Shown: piece after piece, positions 17,848 to 27,239 of the stretch | Position numbering within the stretch: position 1 is the stretch's first letter | How the letters are laid out: every line of letters begins with the position of its first letter | Origin: Ignavibacteria bacterium | GTDB taxonomy: Bacteria; Bacteroidota; Ignavibacteria; Kapaibacteriales; Kapaibacteriaceae | NCBI GenBank assembly: GCA_016707005.1 | Contig: JADJIQ010000004.1 | Location: 372,001-436,000 of the forward strand | DNA: 64,000 bases | Reading direction: 5' to 3' | The notes under the pieces: generated by a model | What the model saw: only the letters and a program-made list of their open reading frames with translations | Told to the model about the DNA's origin: nothing | The model's database searches: none | Made by a program: the position numbers and the translations under genes

Positions 17848-20004
17848 TCACTTCACAAAGAGCATCTCACGATACGACGGCAACGGCCAGTGGTCGTGTG
17901 CCGTGATGCGTTCGAGTGCATCAGCAGCCTTGCGCACAGCGTTCATTGCAGGCAACACGTTGTCACGCATGTGATGCGACTTGCTATGCACGTCGTCTCC
18001 GCCAAGCTCATCGTTCTGCGCACGGAGCGCAACGATAGCGTCGGAGAGGTTGTTCACCGCCCCTGACATCTCATCAACAGCACGCTGCACGGCCGTGATG
18101 GAGGTACCGGTGGCTACCATTTCTCGGAGGTGACGCAGTGCACCCGGAAGGATCTGCGTCTGCGCGATCCACTCCGTGGTCTCGCCCTCGATATTCACGG
18201 TCTTGAAGTACAGGTCGAACATCACTTCTTGACGTGCTTCGAGCTCGCGAGCGCTCAGCACCTTGTACGCTGAGAAGAGCTTCACGTTCTTCTCTTGATT
18301 CAACATCTCGATCGCATCCACGGCTGTTGGCAGATTCAGGAGTCCGCGCTTCTCTGCCTCCTTATGCCACTTGTTCGCATATCCATCTCCATTGAAGATG
18401 ATGCGGCTATGCTTGGCATACGTTTCCTTAAGTACCTCAGAGAGTGCTGTCTCAAACGTCTGCTTCTTCTTCATCCGTGCTTCGATGGCCGACGAGAGTA
18501 CATCAATGGATTCTGCAGCGATCGTATTGAGCACCGTGATCGGGAAGGACACAGACTGCGATGATCCCACGGCGCGGAACTCGAACTTATTGCCGGTGAA
18601 GGCAAAGGGTGATGTGCGGTTACGATCTCCTGCATGCTGAGGAAGTTTTGGCAACACCTGTGTGCCAAGACCGAGGAGTCCAGAACGCTTTGATGAGCCC
18701 CCTTTCCCACTTACGAGACGTTCATAGATCTCCGAAAGCTGATCGCCAAGGAAGATGGACATGATGGCAGGGGGCGCCTCATTCGCACCAAGACGGTGGT
18801 CGTTCTGGGCAGATGCAACACACGTGCGAAGGATATCCTGGTGTACGTCCACGGCGCGGATCACAGCGGCGCAGAAGAAGAGGAACTGCATGTTATCGTG
18901 CGGAGTTTCGCCCGGCTCCAAGAGGTTCTGCCCGAGCTCTGTGGCCATTGACCAGTTGACGTGTTTTCCTGATCCATTCACGCCGGCGAACGGCTTCTCG
19001 TGCACAAGGCAAACAAGTCCGTACCGACGGGCAGTGTTCTTCAGTACCTGCATCACGAGTTGTTGGTGGTCGGCAGCGATATTTGCTTGTTCGAAGATCG
19101 GAGCAACTTCGTACTGGCCCGGGGCAACTTCATTGTGCCGTGTTTTGATCGGAATGCCCAACGCATAGAGCTGATGTTCTGCGTCGGTCATAAAGGTGAG
19201 GATGCGGTCCGGGATCGACCCGAAATAATGGTCCTCAAGTTCTTGTCCGCGCGGCGGGCGGGCACCGAAGAGTGTGCGGCCGCACATTACGAGGTCCGGG
19301 CGACGGTAGAAGAATTCTTCGTCGATGAGGAAGTACTCTTGTTCAGCACCGATGGTGGCTTCTACTCGCTGCGTGTCCGTGTCAGAGAACAACCGCAGGG
19401 CACGCAATGCCGATGTGTTGATCACTTCCATGGAGCGCATCAATGGCGTCTTGTTATCAAGAGCATCACCTGTCCACGATGCAAAGGCCGTTGGGATGCA
19501 GAGTGTTGCTCCGTTCGGATGTCGCATGATGAACGCGGGCGATGTAGGATCCCATGCCGTATACCCGCGTGCTTCAAACGTTGCGCGAAGACCACCGCTT
19601 GGGAACGACGAAGCATCCGGTTCACCTTGGATGAGTTCCTTGCCGGAGAACTGCGATATCGCCGAACCATCACTTGTTGGAGTAACGAAGGATTCGTGCT
19701 TCTCGGCTGTTAGGCCCGTGAGTGGCTGGAACCAGTGTGTGTAGTGCGTAGCCCCCTTCTCCATCGCCCAGGTCTTCATTGCGAGAGCTACGGTGTCAGA
19801 GATGGCTGGGTCGAGCGCAGCGCCGCGTTCGGTGGTTGCCAACAATGATCTCCAGACCGGCTTTGAAAGTCGTTGACGGAGCTCTTCCATCGTGAGCACG
19901 TCACTTGCGAAGACCTCGGTCACCACGTCTGAGGGAGTTGGGAAGGTGACGCCGTCGAGACGCCAGTTACGTGCCACGGAGGCAATGTCGATAGAGTTTG
20001 GCAT
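17848..20004 (-). CDS. glnN: Type III glutamine synthetase
   Basis: Makes glutamine from glutamate, ammonia and ATP. At 718 aa it has the length of the GSIII class, not the 450-470 aa of GSI. Supporting segments are the N-terminal THWFQPLTG block, the GAEQEYFLID metal/glutamate-site motif, NEVAPGQYEVAP, and the GSGKHVNWS block. GSIII is typical of Bacteroidetes, cyanobacteria and relatives. An Lrp/AsnC regulator ends 6 bases upstream of its start, making it a likely cotranscribed regulator of nitrogen assimilation. Confidence 0.95.
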   Translation of the reverse strand: MPNSIDIASVARNWRLDGVTFPTPSDVVTEVFASDVLTMEELRQRLSKPVWRSLLATTERGAALDPAISDTVALAMKTWAMEKGATHYTHWFQPLTGLTAEKHESFVTPTSDGSAISQFSGKELIQGEPDASSFPSGGLRATFEARGYTAWDPTSPAFIMRHPNGATLCIPTAFASWTGDALDNKTPLMRSMEVINTSALRALRLFSDTDTQRVEATIGAEQEYFLIDEEFFYRRPDLVMCGRTLFGARPPRGQELEDHYFGSIPDRILTFMTDAEHQLYALGIPIKTRHNEVAPGQYEVAPIFEQANIAADHQQLVMQVLKNTARRYGLVCLVHEKPFAGVNGSGKHVNWSMATELGQNLLEPGETPHDNMQFLFFCAAVIRAVDVHQDILRTCVASAQNDHRLGANEAPPAIMSIFLGDQLSEIYERLVSGKGGSSKRSGLLGLGTQVLPKLPQHAGDRNRTSPFAFTGNKFEFRAVGSSQSVSFPITVLNTIAAESIDVLSSAIEARMKKKQTFETALSEVLKETYAKHSRIIFNGDGYANKWHKEAEKRGLLNLPTAVDAIEMLNQEKNVKLFSAYKVLSARELEARQEVMFDLYFKTVNIEGETTEWIAQTQILPGALRHLREMVATGTSITAVQRAVDEMSGAVNNLSDAIVALRAQNDELGGDDVHSKSHHMRDNVLPAMNAVRKAADALERITAHDHWPLPSYREMLFVK

Positions 20005-20010
20005 GGTTTA

Positions 20011-20466
20011 TCAACGTTCGATCGTGATGGGGATGGACAGAGTTTCTTTATGAGAGCTTAGGACAACATTGGTAAAGGTCTTACTTACACCCTTCCATTG
20101 TTGGATAGCACCAAGCAATTGTTCCAATGCTCCGGTGGTGCGTACACGCACTTTGAGTAGGTGGGATGCCGTGCCGGTTACGGCGTGACATTCAAGGATC
20201 TCGCGACGTGATCGACATTGCCGACGGAAGTTGTCGTAGTGAACACTCGACTCGAGATCAACGAAAATGAAAGCCGTAACATCCAGTCCGAAACTGACGG
20301 CATTGAGCACTGTCGTATACTCGCGTATGATCCCATCGGCCTCAAGCTTTTTTACGTGCTCACTCACGGTTGGAACGGATGACCCAACCTGCTCGGCGAT
20401 CTCGCTCAAGCTCAGTCGGGCGTTGTCTTGCAGTAACGCGCATATCTGTCGGTCGAGGTCTTTCAT
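20011..20466 (-). CDS. Lrp/AsnC-family transcriptional regulator
   Basis: This 151 aa protein has an N-terminal helix-turn-helix (about residues 4-55, LSLSEIAEQVGSSVPTVSEHVKKLEADGII) and a C-terminal RAM ligand-binding domain (about 65-145). Lrp/AsnC proteins are feast/famine regulators that bind amino acids. Its place directly before glnN suggests it controls glutamine synthesis and itself; that is inferred from position. Confidence 0.9.
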   Translation of the reverse strand: MKDLDRQICALLQDNARLSLSEIAEQVGSSVPTVSEHVKKLEADGIIREYTTVLNAVSFGLDVTAFIFVDLESSVHYDNFRRQCRSRREILECHAVTGTASHLLKVRVRTTGALEQLLGAIQQWKGVSKTFTNVVLSSHKETLSIPITIER

Positions 20467-20502
20467 GCGCTTGTTTCTTCCGTTTGTAAAGTTTTTCAGT
20501 CA

Positions 20503-20510
20503 CAAACTTA
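20503..20510 (-). promoter_or_regulatory. -7 box (TAAGTTTG) for lrp-glnN
   Basis: TAAGTTTG on the minus strand fits TAnnTTTG and lies 36 bases before the lrp ATG, leaving room for a short leader. It sits in the 70 base divergent gap with mtgA. Confidence 0.45.
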
Positions 20511-20536
20511 ACGATTGAAAGGTTTCAACAAACACC

Positions 20537-21226
20537 ATGGTGAAAAATATTTTCGTCTGGATCGCCCGTTCCGGGATCGCCTTCTTGGTGGGTTCCGTGG
20601 TTGTTGTGGTACTTTTCCGCGTCATCCCCCCGGCGATCACGCCGTTGATGGTATGGCGGATCGTGCAGGCCCCCTTCACTGGACATGTGATCCTCACGAG
20701 GCATCATTGGGTGTCGTATGACGATATCTCCCCTTCTGTTTTCCGCGCCGTTGTTGGCGGTGAGGATGCCGGCTTCTTGCGGCATAAGGGTGTGGACTGG
20801 AGATCGGTGGAACGTGCGAAGAAGGTGAATGCTTCTCGTGTAAAGCGTGGCAAGCCCCCTCTTGGAGCGAGTACGATCACGATGCAGACAGCAAAGAATG
20901 TCTTCCTTGTTCCGTGGCGGTCGATGATCCGCAAGGCATTTGAAGTGTACTTCGTTTACCTCATTGAAGCGCTCTGGGGTAAGAAGCGCATCCTGGAGGT
21001 CTATGTAAACATGATCGAATGGGGCGACGGGGTTTACGGAATTGAGCAGGCAGCCCAGCGGAACTTTGGCACCTCTGCAGCCACGCTATCGCCGGAACAG
21101 GCTGCGTTGTTGGGCGCTATTGTGCCGAACCCGCGTCGATTCAGTGCCGTAAAGCCAAGTCCGTACACACGCAAGCGTGCAAGCTGGATACGTGGCCGTA
21201 TGCGCGGCGTTGCGTTACCGAAGTAG
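20537..21226 (+). CDS. mtgA: Monofunctional peptidoglycan transglycosylase
   Basis: A GT51 glycosyltransferase of 229 aa that polymerises lipid II into glycan strands without a transpeptidase domain. It has one N-terminal membrane segment (about residues 6-28). The catalytic motif is seen as GGEDAGFLRHKGVDW, where E is the expected general base, followed by GASTITMQTAKN and KKRILEVYVNMIEWGDGVYGIEQAA. Length and motifs match MtgA. Its 3' end overlaps the convergent rluD-type gene by 12 bases. Confidence 0.95.
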   Translation: MVKNIFVWIARSGIAFLVGSVVVVVLFRVIPPAITPLMVWRIVQAPFTGHVILTRHHWVSYDDISPSVFRAVVGGEDAGFLRHKGVDWRSVERAKKVNASRVKRGKPPLGASTITMQTAKNVFLVPWRSMIRKAFEVYFVYLIEALWGKKRILEVYVNMIEWGDGVYGIEQAAQRNFGTSAATLSPEQAALLGAIVPNPRRFSAVKPSPYTRKRASWIRGRMRGVALPK

Positions 21227-22354
21227 GTAGATGCATGCCTGCATATCTGCAGGGATCGGGCTCTCAAAGGTCATACGTTCATTGGTGATCGGATGTGTGA
21301 ATCCGAGCAGACGTGCGTGCAGTGCCTGACGCTTGATGAGCGTAAGAGCAAGCTGCGCGCGCTTGCGAAACGTATGATGGATGGCCGTAAGATGCGATTC
21401 GCGACCGCCGTAATCCGGATCTCCAACCAGCGGATGTCTGATCGACGTAAGGTGCACGCGTATCTGATGTGTGCGGCCGGTGCGGAGCTTACAGGCGATG
21501 AGAGTGGCGCAATCGTATCGTTCAAGGACGGTGACCTCTGTGGCAGCGTACTTGCCGCCGCGTTGGACCATGGCGCGCAGCTTCCTGTCCTTAGGAGACC
21601 GACCGATGTCGCCTTCGATCAGTTTTGCATCGTCCTTGATAACGCCCCAGGCCAGGGCGATGTACTCGCGCGACACTGTGCGGTTGGCGAACTGTGTTGC
21701 CAGACCGAGTGTTGCTTCGTAGGTCTTACCGATGACCATGATACCGGAGGTGTCCTTGTCAAGCCGATGGACGATACCCGGGCGCATACCGTTACTGTCA
21801 AAGTTCGCGTCTTCGAGGAGACCGAATTCTTCATCATCAACAACATTGTCTTGGTCTTCAGTTACAGGACCCTCAACGTTGGACTCATCATCGCCCCATC
21901 CCTCTCGGCGTTTGAGCACATCGATCGGTTCTCGGAATCCAAGATGATAAAGAACTGCATTTACAAGGGTGCCTGATCTATTTCCCAGGCCTGGATGTGC
22001 CAGAATACCCGGCGGCTTATGGATGACCATGAGATGATCATCTTCATAGGCGATATCGAGCGGGATGTCTTGCGGTATCAGCTGCAAGGGAGGGGGCTTC
22101 ATCACGGTAACACGGATCACATCGCCTGGGCGCACCTTGTAATTGGCCCTGGACGGTTTATCGTTCACAAGAACCGTATCCGTTTCGATCGCTTTTTGAA
22201 CCCGGGTGCGTGTTGCATGCAGGATGCTCTTCGTGATGAAGGCATCGAGGCGTTCTGGCTTTTGTCGCGGCGAGATCGTGAATTCGTAGACGTGTTCAAT
22301 ACGCGTCGGGTAGTTCGGATCTTCTGCGGCGAGCTCAGTCTTCTGCTCGTCCAT
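21215..22354 (-). CDS. rluD: RluA/RluD-family 23S rRNA pseudouridine synthase
   Basis: Isomerises specific uridines in large-subunit rRNA. It has an S4 RNA-binding domain (about residues 30-95) followed by the catalytic domain, with the active-site Asp in GIVHRLDKDTSGIMV (about residue 200) and TGRTHQIRVH later. At 379 aa it is longer than most RluD because of an acidic insert (about residues 150-190, rich in D and E) between the VNALVYHLGF-type strand and the catalytic motif. It overlaps the 5' gene lspA by 20 bases and is the last gene of the ileS group. RluD rather than RluC/RluA is a family-level guess. Confidence 0.88.
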   Translation of the reverse strand: MDEQKTELAAEDPNYPTRIEHVYEFTISPRQKPERLDAFITKSILHATRTRVQKAIETDTVLVNDKPSRANYKVRPGDVIRVTVMKPPPLQLIPQDIPLDIAYEDDHLMVIHKPPGILAHPGLGNRSGTLVNAVLYHLGFREPIDVLKRREGWGDDESNVEGPVTEDQDNVVDDEEFGLLEDANFDSNGMRPGIVHRLDKDTSGIMVIGKTYEATLGLATQFANRTVSREYIALAWGVIKDDAKLIEGDIGRSPKDRKLRAMVQRGGKYAATEVTVLERYDCATLIACKLRTGRTHQIRVHLTSIRHPLVGDPDYGGRESHLTAIHHTFRKRAQLALTLIKRQALHARLLGFTHPITNERMTFESPIPADMQACIYLLR

Positions 22355-22931
22355 CTATCATCTCCGATCCGGTAGTGTTGGGAGTTTCTGCCGACGTCTT
22401 CGGCAACTTCCCACCCGTCAATATGAGCAGAACAACACCGATCGAAACGCATGAATCGGCAATATTGAATACAGGGAAGTGCGTGTAGAGCTCACCGAAC
22501 CACGAAAGGTCCGGGATGTCTACTTGAATGAAGTCAACCACCTTGCCATGGAAGAGTGCTTGTTCACCATAGGCAATTCCATAGAACACGCGATCTATCA
22601 AATTGCCGACGGCGCCCGCCAGTATGAGCGTCACAGCAAGGCGCGGAGCCCAATGGGCATGCGCGAGTCGGATCACATAATAGACCAAGAACACAGCGAT
22701 GGCAATGGTTAGGAGCGTAAGGAGAAGCTTCCCGTCTCCCCAACTAATCCCAAAGGCCATACCGGGATTCTCAACGAACGTTAGCCTTACAGCATCACCG
22801 ATAAGTTGATGTGACTCGCCCAGTTCCATCCCATGGTGGGTGAAACCAAACACGGAAAATCCCTTCACAGCAAGTTTCGTCAGCTGATCGAGGACAACCA
22901 GGACGGCAACAAGAATGAAGGACCGATTCAC
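22335..22931 (-). CDS. lspA: Lipoprotein signal peptidase II
   Basis: Membrane aspartyl protease that removes signal peptides from diacylated prolipoproteins. It is 198 aa with four hydrophobic segments. The two catalytic aspartates are visible in GAVGNLIDRVFYG and FNIADSCVSIG. The GTG start overlaps the stop of the upstream DksA-type gene (GTGA). The ileS-lspA neighbourhood is widely conserved in bacteria, which supports the call. Confidence 0.95.
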   Translation of the reverse strand: MNRSFILVAVLVVLDQLTKLAVKGFSVFGFTHHGMELGESHQLIGDAVRLTFVENPGMAFGISWGDGKLLLTLLTIAIAVFLVYYVIRLAHAHWAPRLAVTLILAGAVGNLIDRVFYGIAYGEQALFHGKVVDFIQVDIPDLSWFGELYTHFPVFNIADSCVSIGVVLLILTGGKLPKTSAETPNTTGSEMIDGRAED

Positions 22932-23500
22932 TTCAATGCATCAGGGTTCTTTGCAACGATGCGATCTACGCCATCTTCTGGGCAACGCTGATGGATCTTG
23001 TAGGATGCAGACAATGTTGTGATCGGCACAGCAAGGAGACGTTCCTTATTGATCAGGATCCCACACATGCGGCATATTCCATAGGACTTGTCTTCAATAC
23101 GAGCCAAGGCTTCATCAAGCTTACGGAGGTAATCTTGGATACGTTGGATCTGAGCGTAGGTCTTCTCTTTCTCTACAGCTTCTGAACCTTGCTCAGCCAT
23201 GTGCATCGAATAGATGGCACTGTCTTCGTTGTTCTCGCTGTTCGTGAGATCTTCGAGGCGTTCACGGAGCATTCGGAGCTCTTCAAGAGCCTCTTCTTTT
23301 GATTTTTCGATGTTGGTGCGGAAGAATGAAAGGTCCTTTTCAGGATACTTCAGACCCTTTTTCGGTGCGATTGGGAGCATCTGCTTTGTACTGCGTGGTG
23401 CGGGAGCTGGGGATGAAACAGAAACTGCACCGGCGGTCTTTACAACCGCCGATGCAGATGCGACTGTCCCAGTTGACTTCTCAGACTTCGAATTCGTCAC
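22928..23500 (-). CDS. DksA/TraR-type zinc-finger protein (3' part of an H1-DksA fusion?)
   Basis: This 190 aa reading frame starts at GTG 23500. The C-terminal half matches the DksA/TraR family, which bind RNA polymerase through the secondary channel: a coiled-coil region (about residues 55-140) and a zinc finger of form CRMCG ... HQRC, where the fourth ligand appears to be His rather than the usual Cys. The frame is open for about 50 codons upstream of the GTG, up to an in-frame stop at 23651-23653, and that stretch reads as Lys/Ala/Ser/Thr-rich protein continuing the H1-like gene, from which it is separated only by a -1 shift at ten A residues (23629-23638). One gene of 312 aa starting at 23865 is therefore likely. 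Confidence 0.8.
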   Translation of the reverse strand: MTNSKSEKSTGTVASASAVVKTAGAVSVSSPAPAPRSTKQMLPIAPKKGLKYPEKDLSFFRTNIEKSKEEALEELRMLRERLEDLTNSENNEDSAIYSMHMAEQGSEAVEKEKTYAQIQRIQDYLRKLDEALARIEDKSYGICRMCGILINKERLLAVPITTLSASYKIHQRCPEDGVDRIVAKNPDALK

Positions 23501-23619
23501 TTTCCTACTTGCTGCTGGCTTAGACTGAGCGTTCTTGGCATTTGCCGAACTATTTCTCGACGCTGATGTCTGTGTTTTTGAAGTCTTTGCTGGGCTCTTA
23601 GCCTTGTTCGGGAGTACCC

Positions 23620-23865
23620 TTACTTGGCTTTTTTTTTTGCTACGGCCTTCTTAGCAGGCTTTGCAGCCTTCTTCGTGGCCTTCTTTGTAGCCTTCTTGGT
23701 CGCCTTCTTGGCGGCCTTCTTAGCAGGCTTTGCAGCCTTCTTCACTGCAGGCTTCTTCGTGGCCTTCTTCGCAGGCTTTGCAGCCTTCTTAGTAGCCTTC
23801 TTGGTCGCCTTTTTGACGGCCTTCTTCGCTGCAGGCTTCTTGGCGGCTTTTTTTGCTGCTGCCAT
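23620..23865 (-). CDS. Histone H1-like Lys/Ala-rich protein (5' part of an H1-DksA fusion?)
   Basis: From ATG 23865 this reads 81 residues of almost pure Lys, Ala, Pro, Thr and Val in KKATKKA/KPAKKA units, like eukaryotic H1 tails and bacterial Hc1/AlgP-type DNA-binding proteins. A GAGG sequence lies 10 bases upstream of the ATG. The reading frame stops two codons after a run of ten A (GCC AAG TAA). Re-reading one base there continues into the DksA-type frame without a stop. N-terminal AKK-rich extensions on TraR/DksA proteins are known in several phyla, so the two parts may be one product. Confidence 0.7.
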   Translation of the reverse strand: MAAAKKAAKKPAAKKAVKKATKKATKKAAKPAKKATKKPAVKKAAKPAKKAAKKATKKATKKATKKAAKPAKKAVAKKKAK

Positions 23866-23925
23866 AGAGTGTACCTCTGAAATAGTGAAACATGAAAACG
23901 CGTACGCCACTTTGGCGCACATTCG

Positions 23926-26900
23926 TCAGACGCGCTTTACGCGCACGTTGACTTGACGCCCGTTCATCTCGAGATCAACCCCTTCGGATTGTTCCCCCCG
24001 CTCGAGCGTTTCCGTCAGCGTTTCCATTACAATGTACGAGCGCATGGTCTCTAAGGCCGTAGACGTTTCATCGTCCGCAACGTACCGTATGCTGATTCGG
24101 TCCGTTACCTCAAACCCAGAGTCCTTGCGGATCTTTTGGATCCTACTCACAAACTCACGTGCTAACCCTTCGCGAAGAAGTGCGTCATCCAGCTCAGTAT
24201 CCAGAGCTACGGTAAGTCCGCTGTCGGACGCTACCAACCACCCCTCGATATCCTCACTGACGATCTCAACATCTTCAAAATCAATCTGTACTGTCTGCTC
24301 ACCTAACGTGAGTGCCAATACGGATGACTGCTCCAGCTTTCGCACCTGATCATGAGTCAGCGACTTGATCGCCTGCGCCACAGCCTGTGTGGTATCGCCG
24401 TACTTCTTGCCAATGACCTTGAAGTTCGGCTTTGCACTACGTCGGACAATGTTCGTATCGTCCGAAACGTATTCGACTTCCTTAACGTTGATCTCTTCCT
24501 TGATGATGTCTTCAACGGATTGAAGTTGCCGGCGCATCGCCGGACCATCAACTGGGAGTAAGATCCTGCGCAAAGGTTGGCGCGTTTTGATCTTCGCTTT
24601 CTCTCTCAAAGAACGGGCAAGTGAAACGATGTGTTGCGCTTGCCACATGCGACGTTCAAGATCGACGTTGATCAATCCCTCATCGCTCGTTTGCAATATA
24701 ATACAATGAACAGTGAAATGTTCTTTGTTGGAATTCAATCGAAGAAAAATTGATTCGGCGAGAAACGGAGCGACCGGTGCGATCATTTCGGCAACGCGGA
24801 TCAACACGGTGTGAAGTGTCTGATACGCCGCACGTTTGTCTTCGTCATACTCACCCTTCCAGAAGCGACGACGGTTGCGACGCACGTACCAGTTTGACAC
24901 ATCTTCGATGACGAATTCTTGCACGAGTCTGCATGCACGCGTAAGATCATACTCGTCCATCGCGGCCATCTGATCACGCACTACGGTGTTGAGTCGGGAG
25001 ATGATCCATTGATCGATCTCGGCGCGTTTATCGATCGGCACGATGGCATCTGCTGCGGAGTATCCATCAAGATTGGCATACATCGCAAAGAACTCATACG
25101 TGTTGGTGAACGATCGGAAAAGGTCGGCGATCACGGTCTTGGCGATATCCTCCTCATTCCACAGCTTCGGCTTGTGGACGGGCGAAGAGGCCATCAAGAA
25201 CCATCTTACTGCGTCGCCGCCAAAACGTTCCATCACCTCGAACGGATCAACGGTGTTGCCCTTCGACTTGGACATCTTCTGTCCCTTTTTGTCGAGAACA
25301 AGATCGTTCACAACCACGTGCTTATACGCCGGCTGATCGAACAGCGCAGTGCTGATGTTGTGCATGGTGTAGAACCAACCGCGTGTTTGATCGATCCCCT
25401 CCGCGATGAAATCTGCAGGGAATGCCTTCTTAAAAAGATCGACGTTTTCAAACGGATAGTGGAACTGCGCAAAGGGCACACTTCCAGAATCGAACCACAC
25501 ATCTACCACCTCACGAGTGCGACGATAGGTCTTTCCGTCGCGCACAAAAACAACACGGTCAACGAACGGACGATGGAGATCTATCTCAACACCTGAGTTA
25601 TCCACAGGAACGAGAGAACCGTCCTCCTTCTCGTAAAATCCGGAGCGAAGTTCCTCGATCGACCCAATGGCGAACATGTCCTTTGTTTCTTCATGCACCC
25701 AGATCGGAAGTGGTGAACCCCAATATCGGTCACGAGAAATGGACCATTCTTTCACCTCTTCAAGCCAGTTTCCAAATCGTCCTTCACCGATCTCGGGCGG
25801 GTGCCAATTGATCTGCTTATTGAGTTCAACAAGTCGGTCGCGATACGTCGGCGATGTGATGAACCACGAATCACGAGCGTAGTAGATCACTGGATTATCG
25901 GTTCGCCAACAATGCGGATAACTGTGGACGTAGTCGAATGCGGCCTTGTAAATCTTGTCGCTCATCTTGAGCGACTTCACGATGTCTCGATCAGCCCCCT
26001 CTTCTGTGTGATCGGCATAGGTAAAGGTCTTCACTGCCCTGCCGGCCAGATCCTTGATCTCTTCGGTGAAGTGTCCGTTTGGTGTAACGGGCTGCGGCAC
26101 GGGAAGCTTGAAGCGCTTAGACATCTCAAAGTCGTCCTGACCAAAGGCCGGTGCGAGGTGCACAACACCAGATCCGTCTTCGGTGGTGACAAAGTCTCCG
26201 GGCAAGAGATGAAGAACATCAGGGAATGTTGTGGCATCAAGAACGACGTCGGTGAAGATCTGTTCATAGACGGAGCCAACAAGGTCTGAACCCTTGCATC
26301 GACCAAGGATCTCTACCTCACCGTCGAGAATGGACAACCGGCTCTCGGCCAAGACGAGGGTCTCATCAAAGGTCCGCTCGCCAACGGTGCGTGTGTTACG
26401 CACCACAACGTATTCGATCTTGGGACCAACCGCCAAGGCAACGTTGGCGAACAACGTCCATGGTGTTGTGGTCCATACAAGAATAAATGCCCCTTCAGCA
26501 GACTTCACCGGGGAGGATGTGAGCTTTAGCTTAAGGTAGACATTGGGGTCGCGCACTTCCTTGTAGTTCTGTGAGAGTTCATGCGAGGAAAGGGGCGTTC
26601 CCAACGTAGGAGACTGCGGAACAACCTTGTATCCGCGGTAGATAAGCCCCTTATCGAAGAACTGGCGAAGTGCCCACCATACAGACTCGATGTAATCATT
26701 GGTGCAGGTGATATAAGCAGCATCGAGATCCAACCAATGCCCCATTCTGCGGGTCATCGTTCTCCAGCCATTGTCTTGACCAATGTTGCGGTAGACAATG
26801 TCTCGGCACGCGGCATTGAACTTGTCTACGCCGAGTACTTCGATCTGCGACTTGTCTGTGAGTCCGAGTTCTTTTTCCGCGCTGAGTTCAACCGGGAGTC

Positions 26901-27165
26901 CGTGTGTATCCCATCCGGCTTGACGACGAACGTAGAATCCGCGCATGGTCTTATAGCGACAGATGGCATCCTTGATGGTGCGAGCAAAAACGTGGTGAAT
27001 GCCGGGGCGACCGTTCACCGTTGGCGGACCTTCATTGAAGTTGAACCACTCTGCATCCTTGCGTGCTGCTTGGGTGCGAGCAAAGACGTCGTTGCTCTCC
27101 CAATACGATAGGATGTCTTCTTCGAGTCGTGGATAGGAAAAATCGTCCGGCAGGGGTTCAAACAT
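23926..27165 (-). CDS. ileS: Isoleucyl-tRNA synthetase
   Basis: Class I aminoacyl-tRNA synthetase, 1079 aa, charging tRNA-Ile. The HIGH-type motif is GRPGIHHVFAR near residue 52; AGWDTHGLPVEL follows; the editing domain is in the middle; the KMSKS loop is KKGQKMSKSKGNTVDPFE near 630; a tRNA-binding C-terminal region follows. The length and the PPTVNGRPGIHH form resemble the eukaryote-like IleRS class common in Bacteroidetes, which is generally less sensitive to mupirocin; that is family knowledge only. It heads the group ileS, H1/dksA, lspA, rluD. Confidence 0.97.
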   Translation of the reverse strand: MFEPLPDDFSYPRLEEDILSYWESNDVFARTQAARKDAEWFNFNEGPPTVNGRPGIHHVFARTIKDAICRYKTMRGFYVRRQAGWDTHGLPVELSAEKELGLTDKSQIEVLGVDKFNAACRDIVYRNIGQDNGWRTMTRRMGHWLDLDAAYITCTNDYIESVWWALRQFFDKGLIYRGYKVVPQSPTLGTPLSSHELSQNYKEVRDPNVYLKLKLTSSPVKSAEGAFILVWTTTPWTLFANVALAVGPKIEYVVVRNTRTVGERTFDETLVLAESRLSILDGEVEILGRCKGSDLVGSVYEQIFTDVVLDATTFPDVLHLLPGDFVTTEDGSGVVHLAPAFGQDDFEMSKRFKLPVPQPVTPNGHFTEEIKDLAGRAVKTFTYADHTEEGADRDIVKSLKMSDKIYKAAFDYVHSYPHCWRTDNPVIYYARDSWFITSPTYRDRLVELNKQINWHPPEIGEGRFGNWLEEVKEWSISRDRYWGSPLPIWVHEETKDMFAIGSIEELRSGFYEKEDGSLVPVDNSGVEIDLHRPFVDRVVFVRDGKTYRRTREVVDVWFDSGSVPFAQFHYPFENVDLFKKAFPADFIAEGIDQTRGWFYTMHNISTALFDQPAYKHVVVNDLVLDKKGQKMSKSKGNTVDPFEVMERFGGDAVRWFLMASSPVHKPKLWNEEDIAKTVIADLFRSFTNTYEFFAMYANLDGYSAADAIVPIDKRAEIDQWIISRLNTVVRDQMAAMDEYDLTRACRLVQEFVIEDVSNWYVRRNRRRFWKGEYDEDKRAAYQTLHTVLIRVAEMIAPVAPFLAESIFLRLNSNKEHFTVHCIILQTSDEGLINVDLERRMWQAQHIVSLARSLREKAKIKTRQPLRRILLPVDGPAMRRQLQSVEDIIKEEINVKEVEYVSDDTNIVRRSAKPNFKVIGKKYGDTTQAVAQAIKSLTHDQVRKLEQSSVLALTLGEQTVQIDFEDVEIVSEDIEGWLVASDSGLTVALDTELDDALLREGLAREFVSRIQKIRKDSGFEVTDRISIRYVADDETSTALETMRSYIVMETLTETLERGEQSEGVDLEMNGRQVNVRVKRV

Positions 27166-27239
27166 GGTCGCTACGGGTCACTGAAGTTCTTAGAAACCAC
27201 GAAGTTACGGAGCCACATGAGCAGAACCAACGAACAGCG

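Noticed and set aside
18755..19713. Long plus-strand frames opposite glutamine synthetase
   Set aside because: Antisense shadows of a clear GSIII gene with no family features.
23624..23956. Plus-strand membrane-like protein rich in Ala/Phe
   Set aside because: It is the exact complement of the Lys/Ala-rich H1-like gene; Phe/Ala periodicity follows from the opposite strand.
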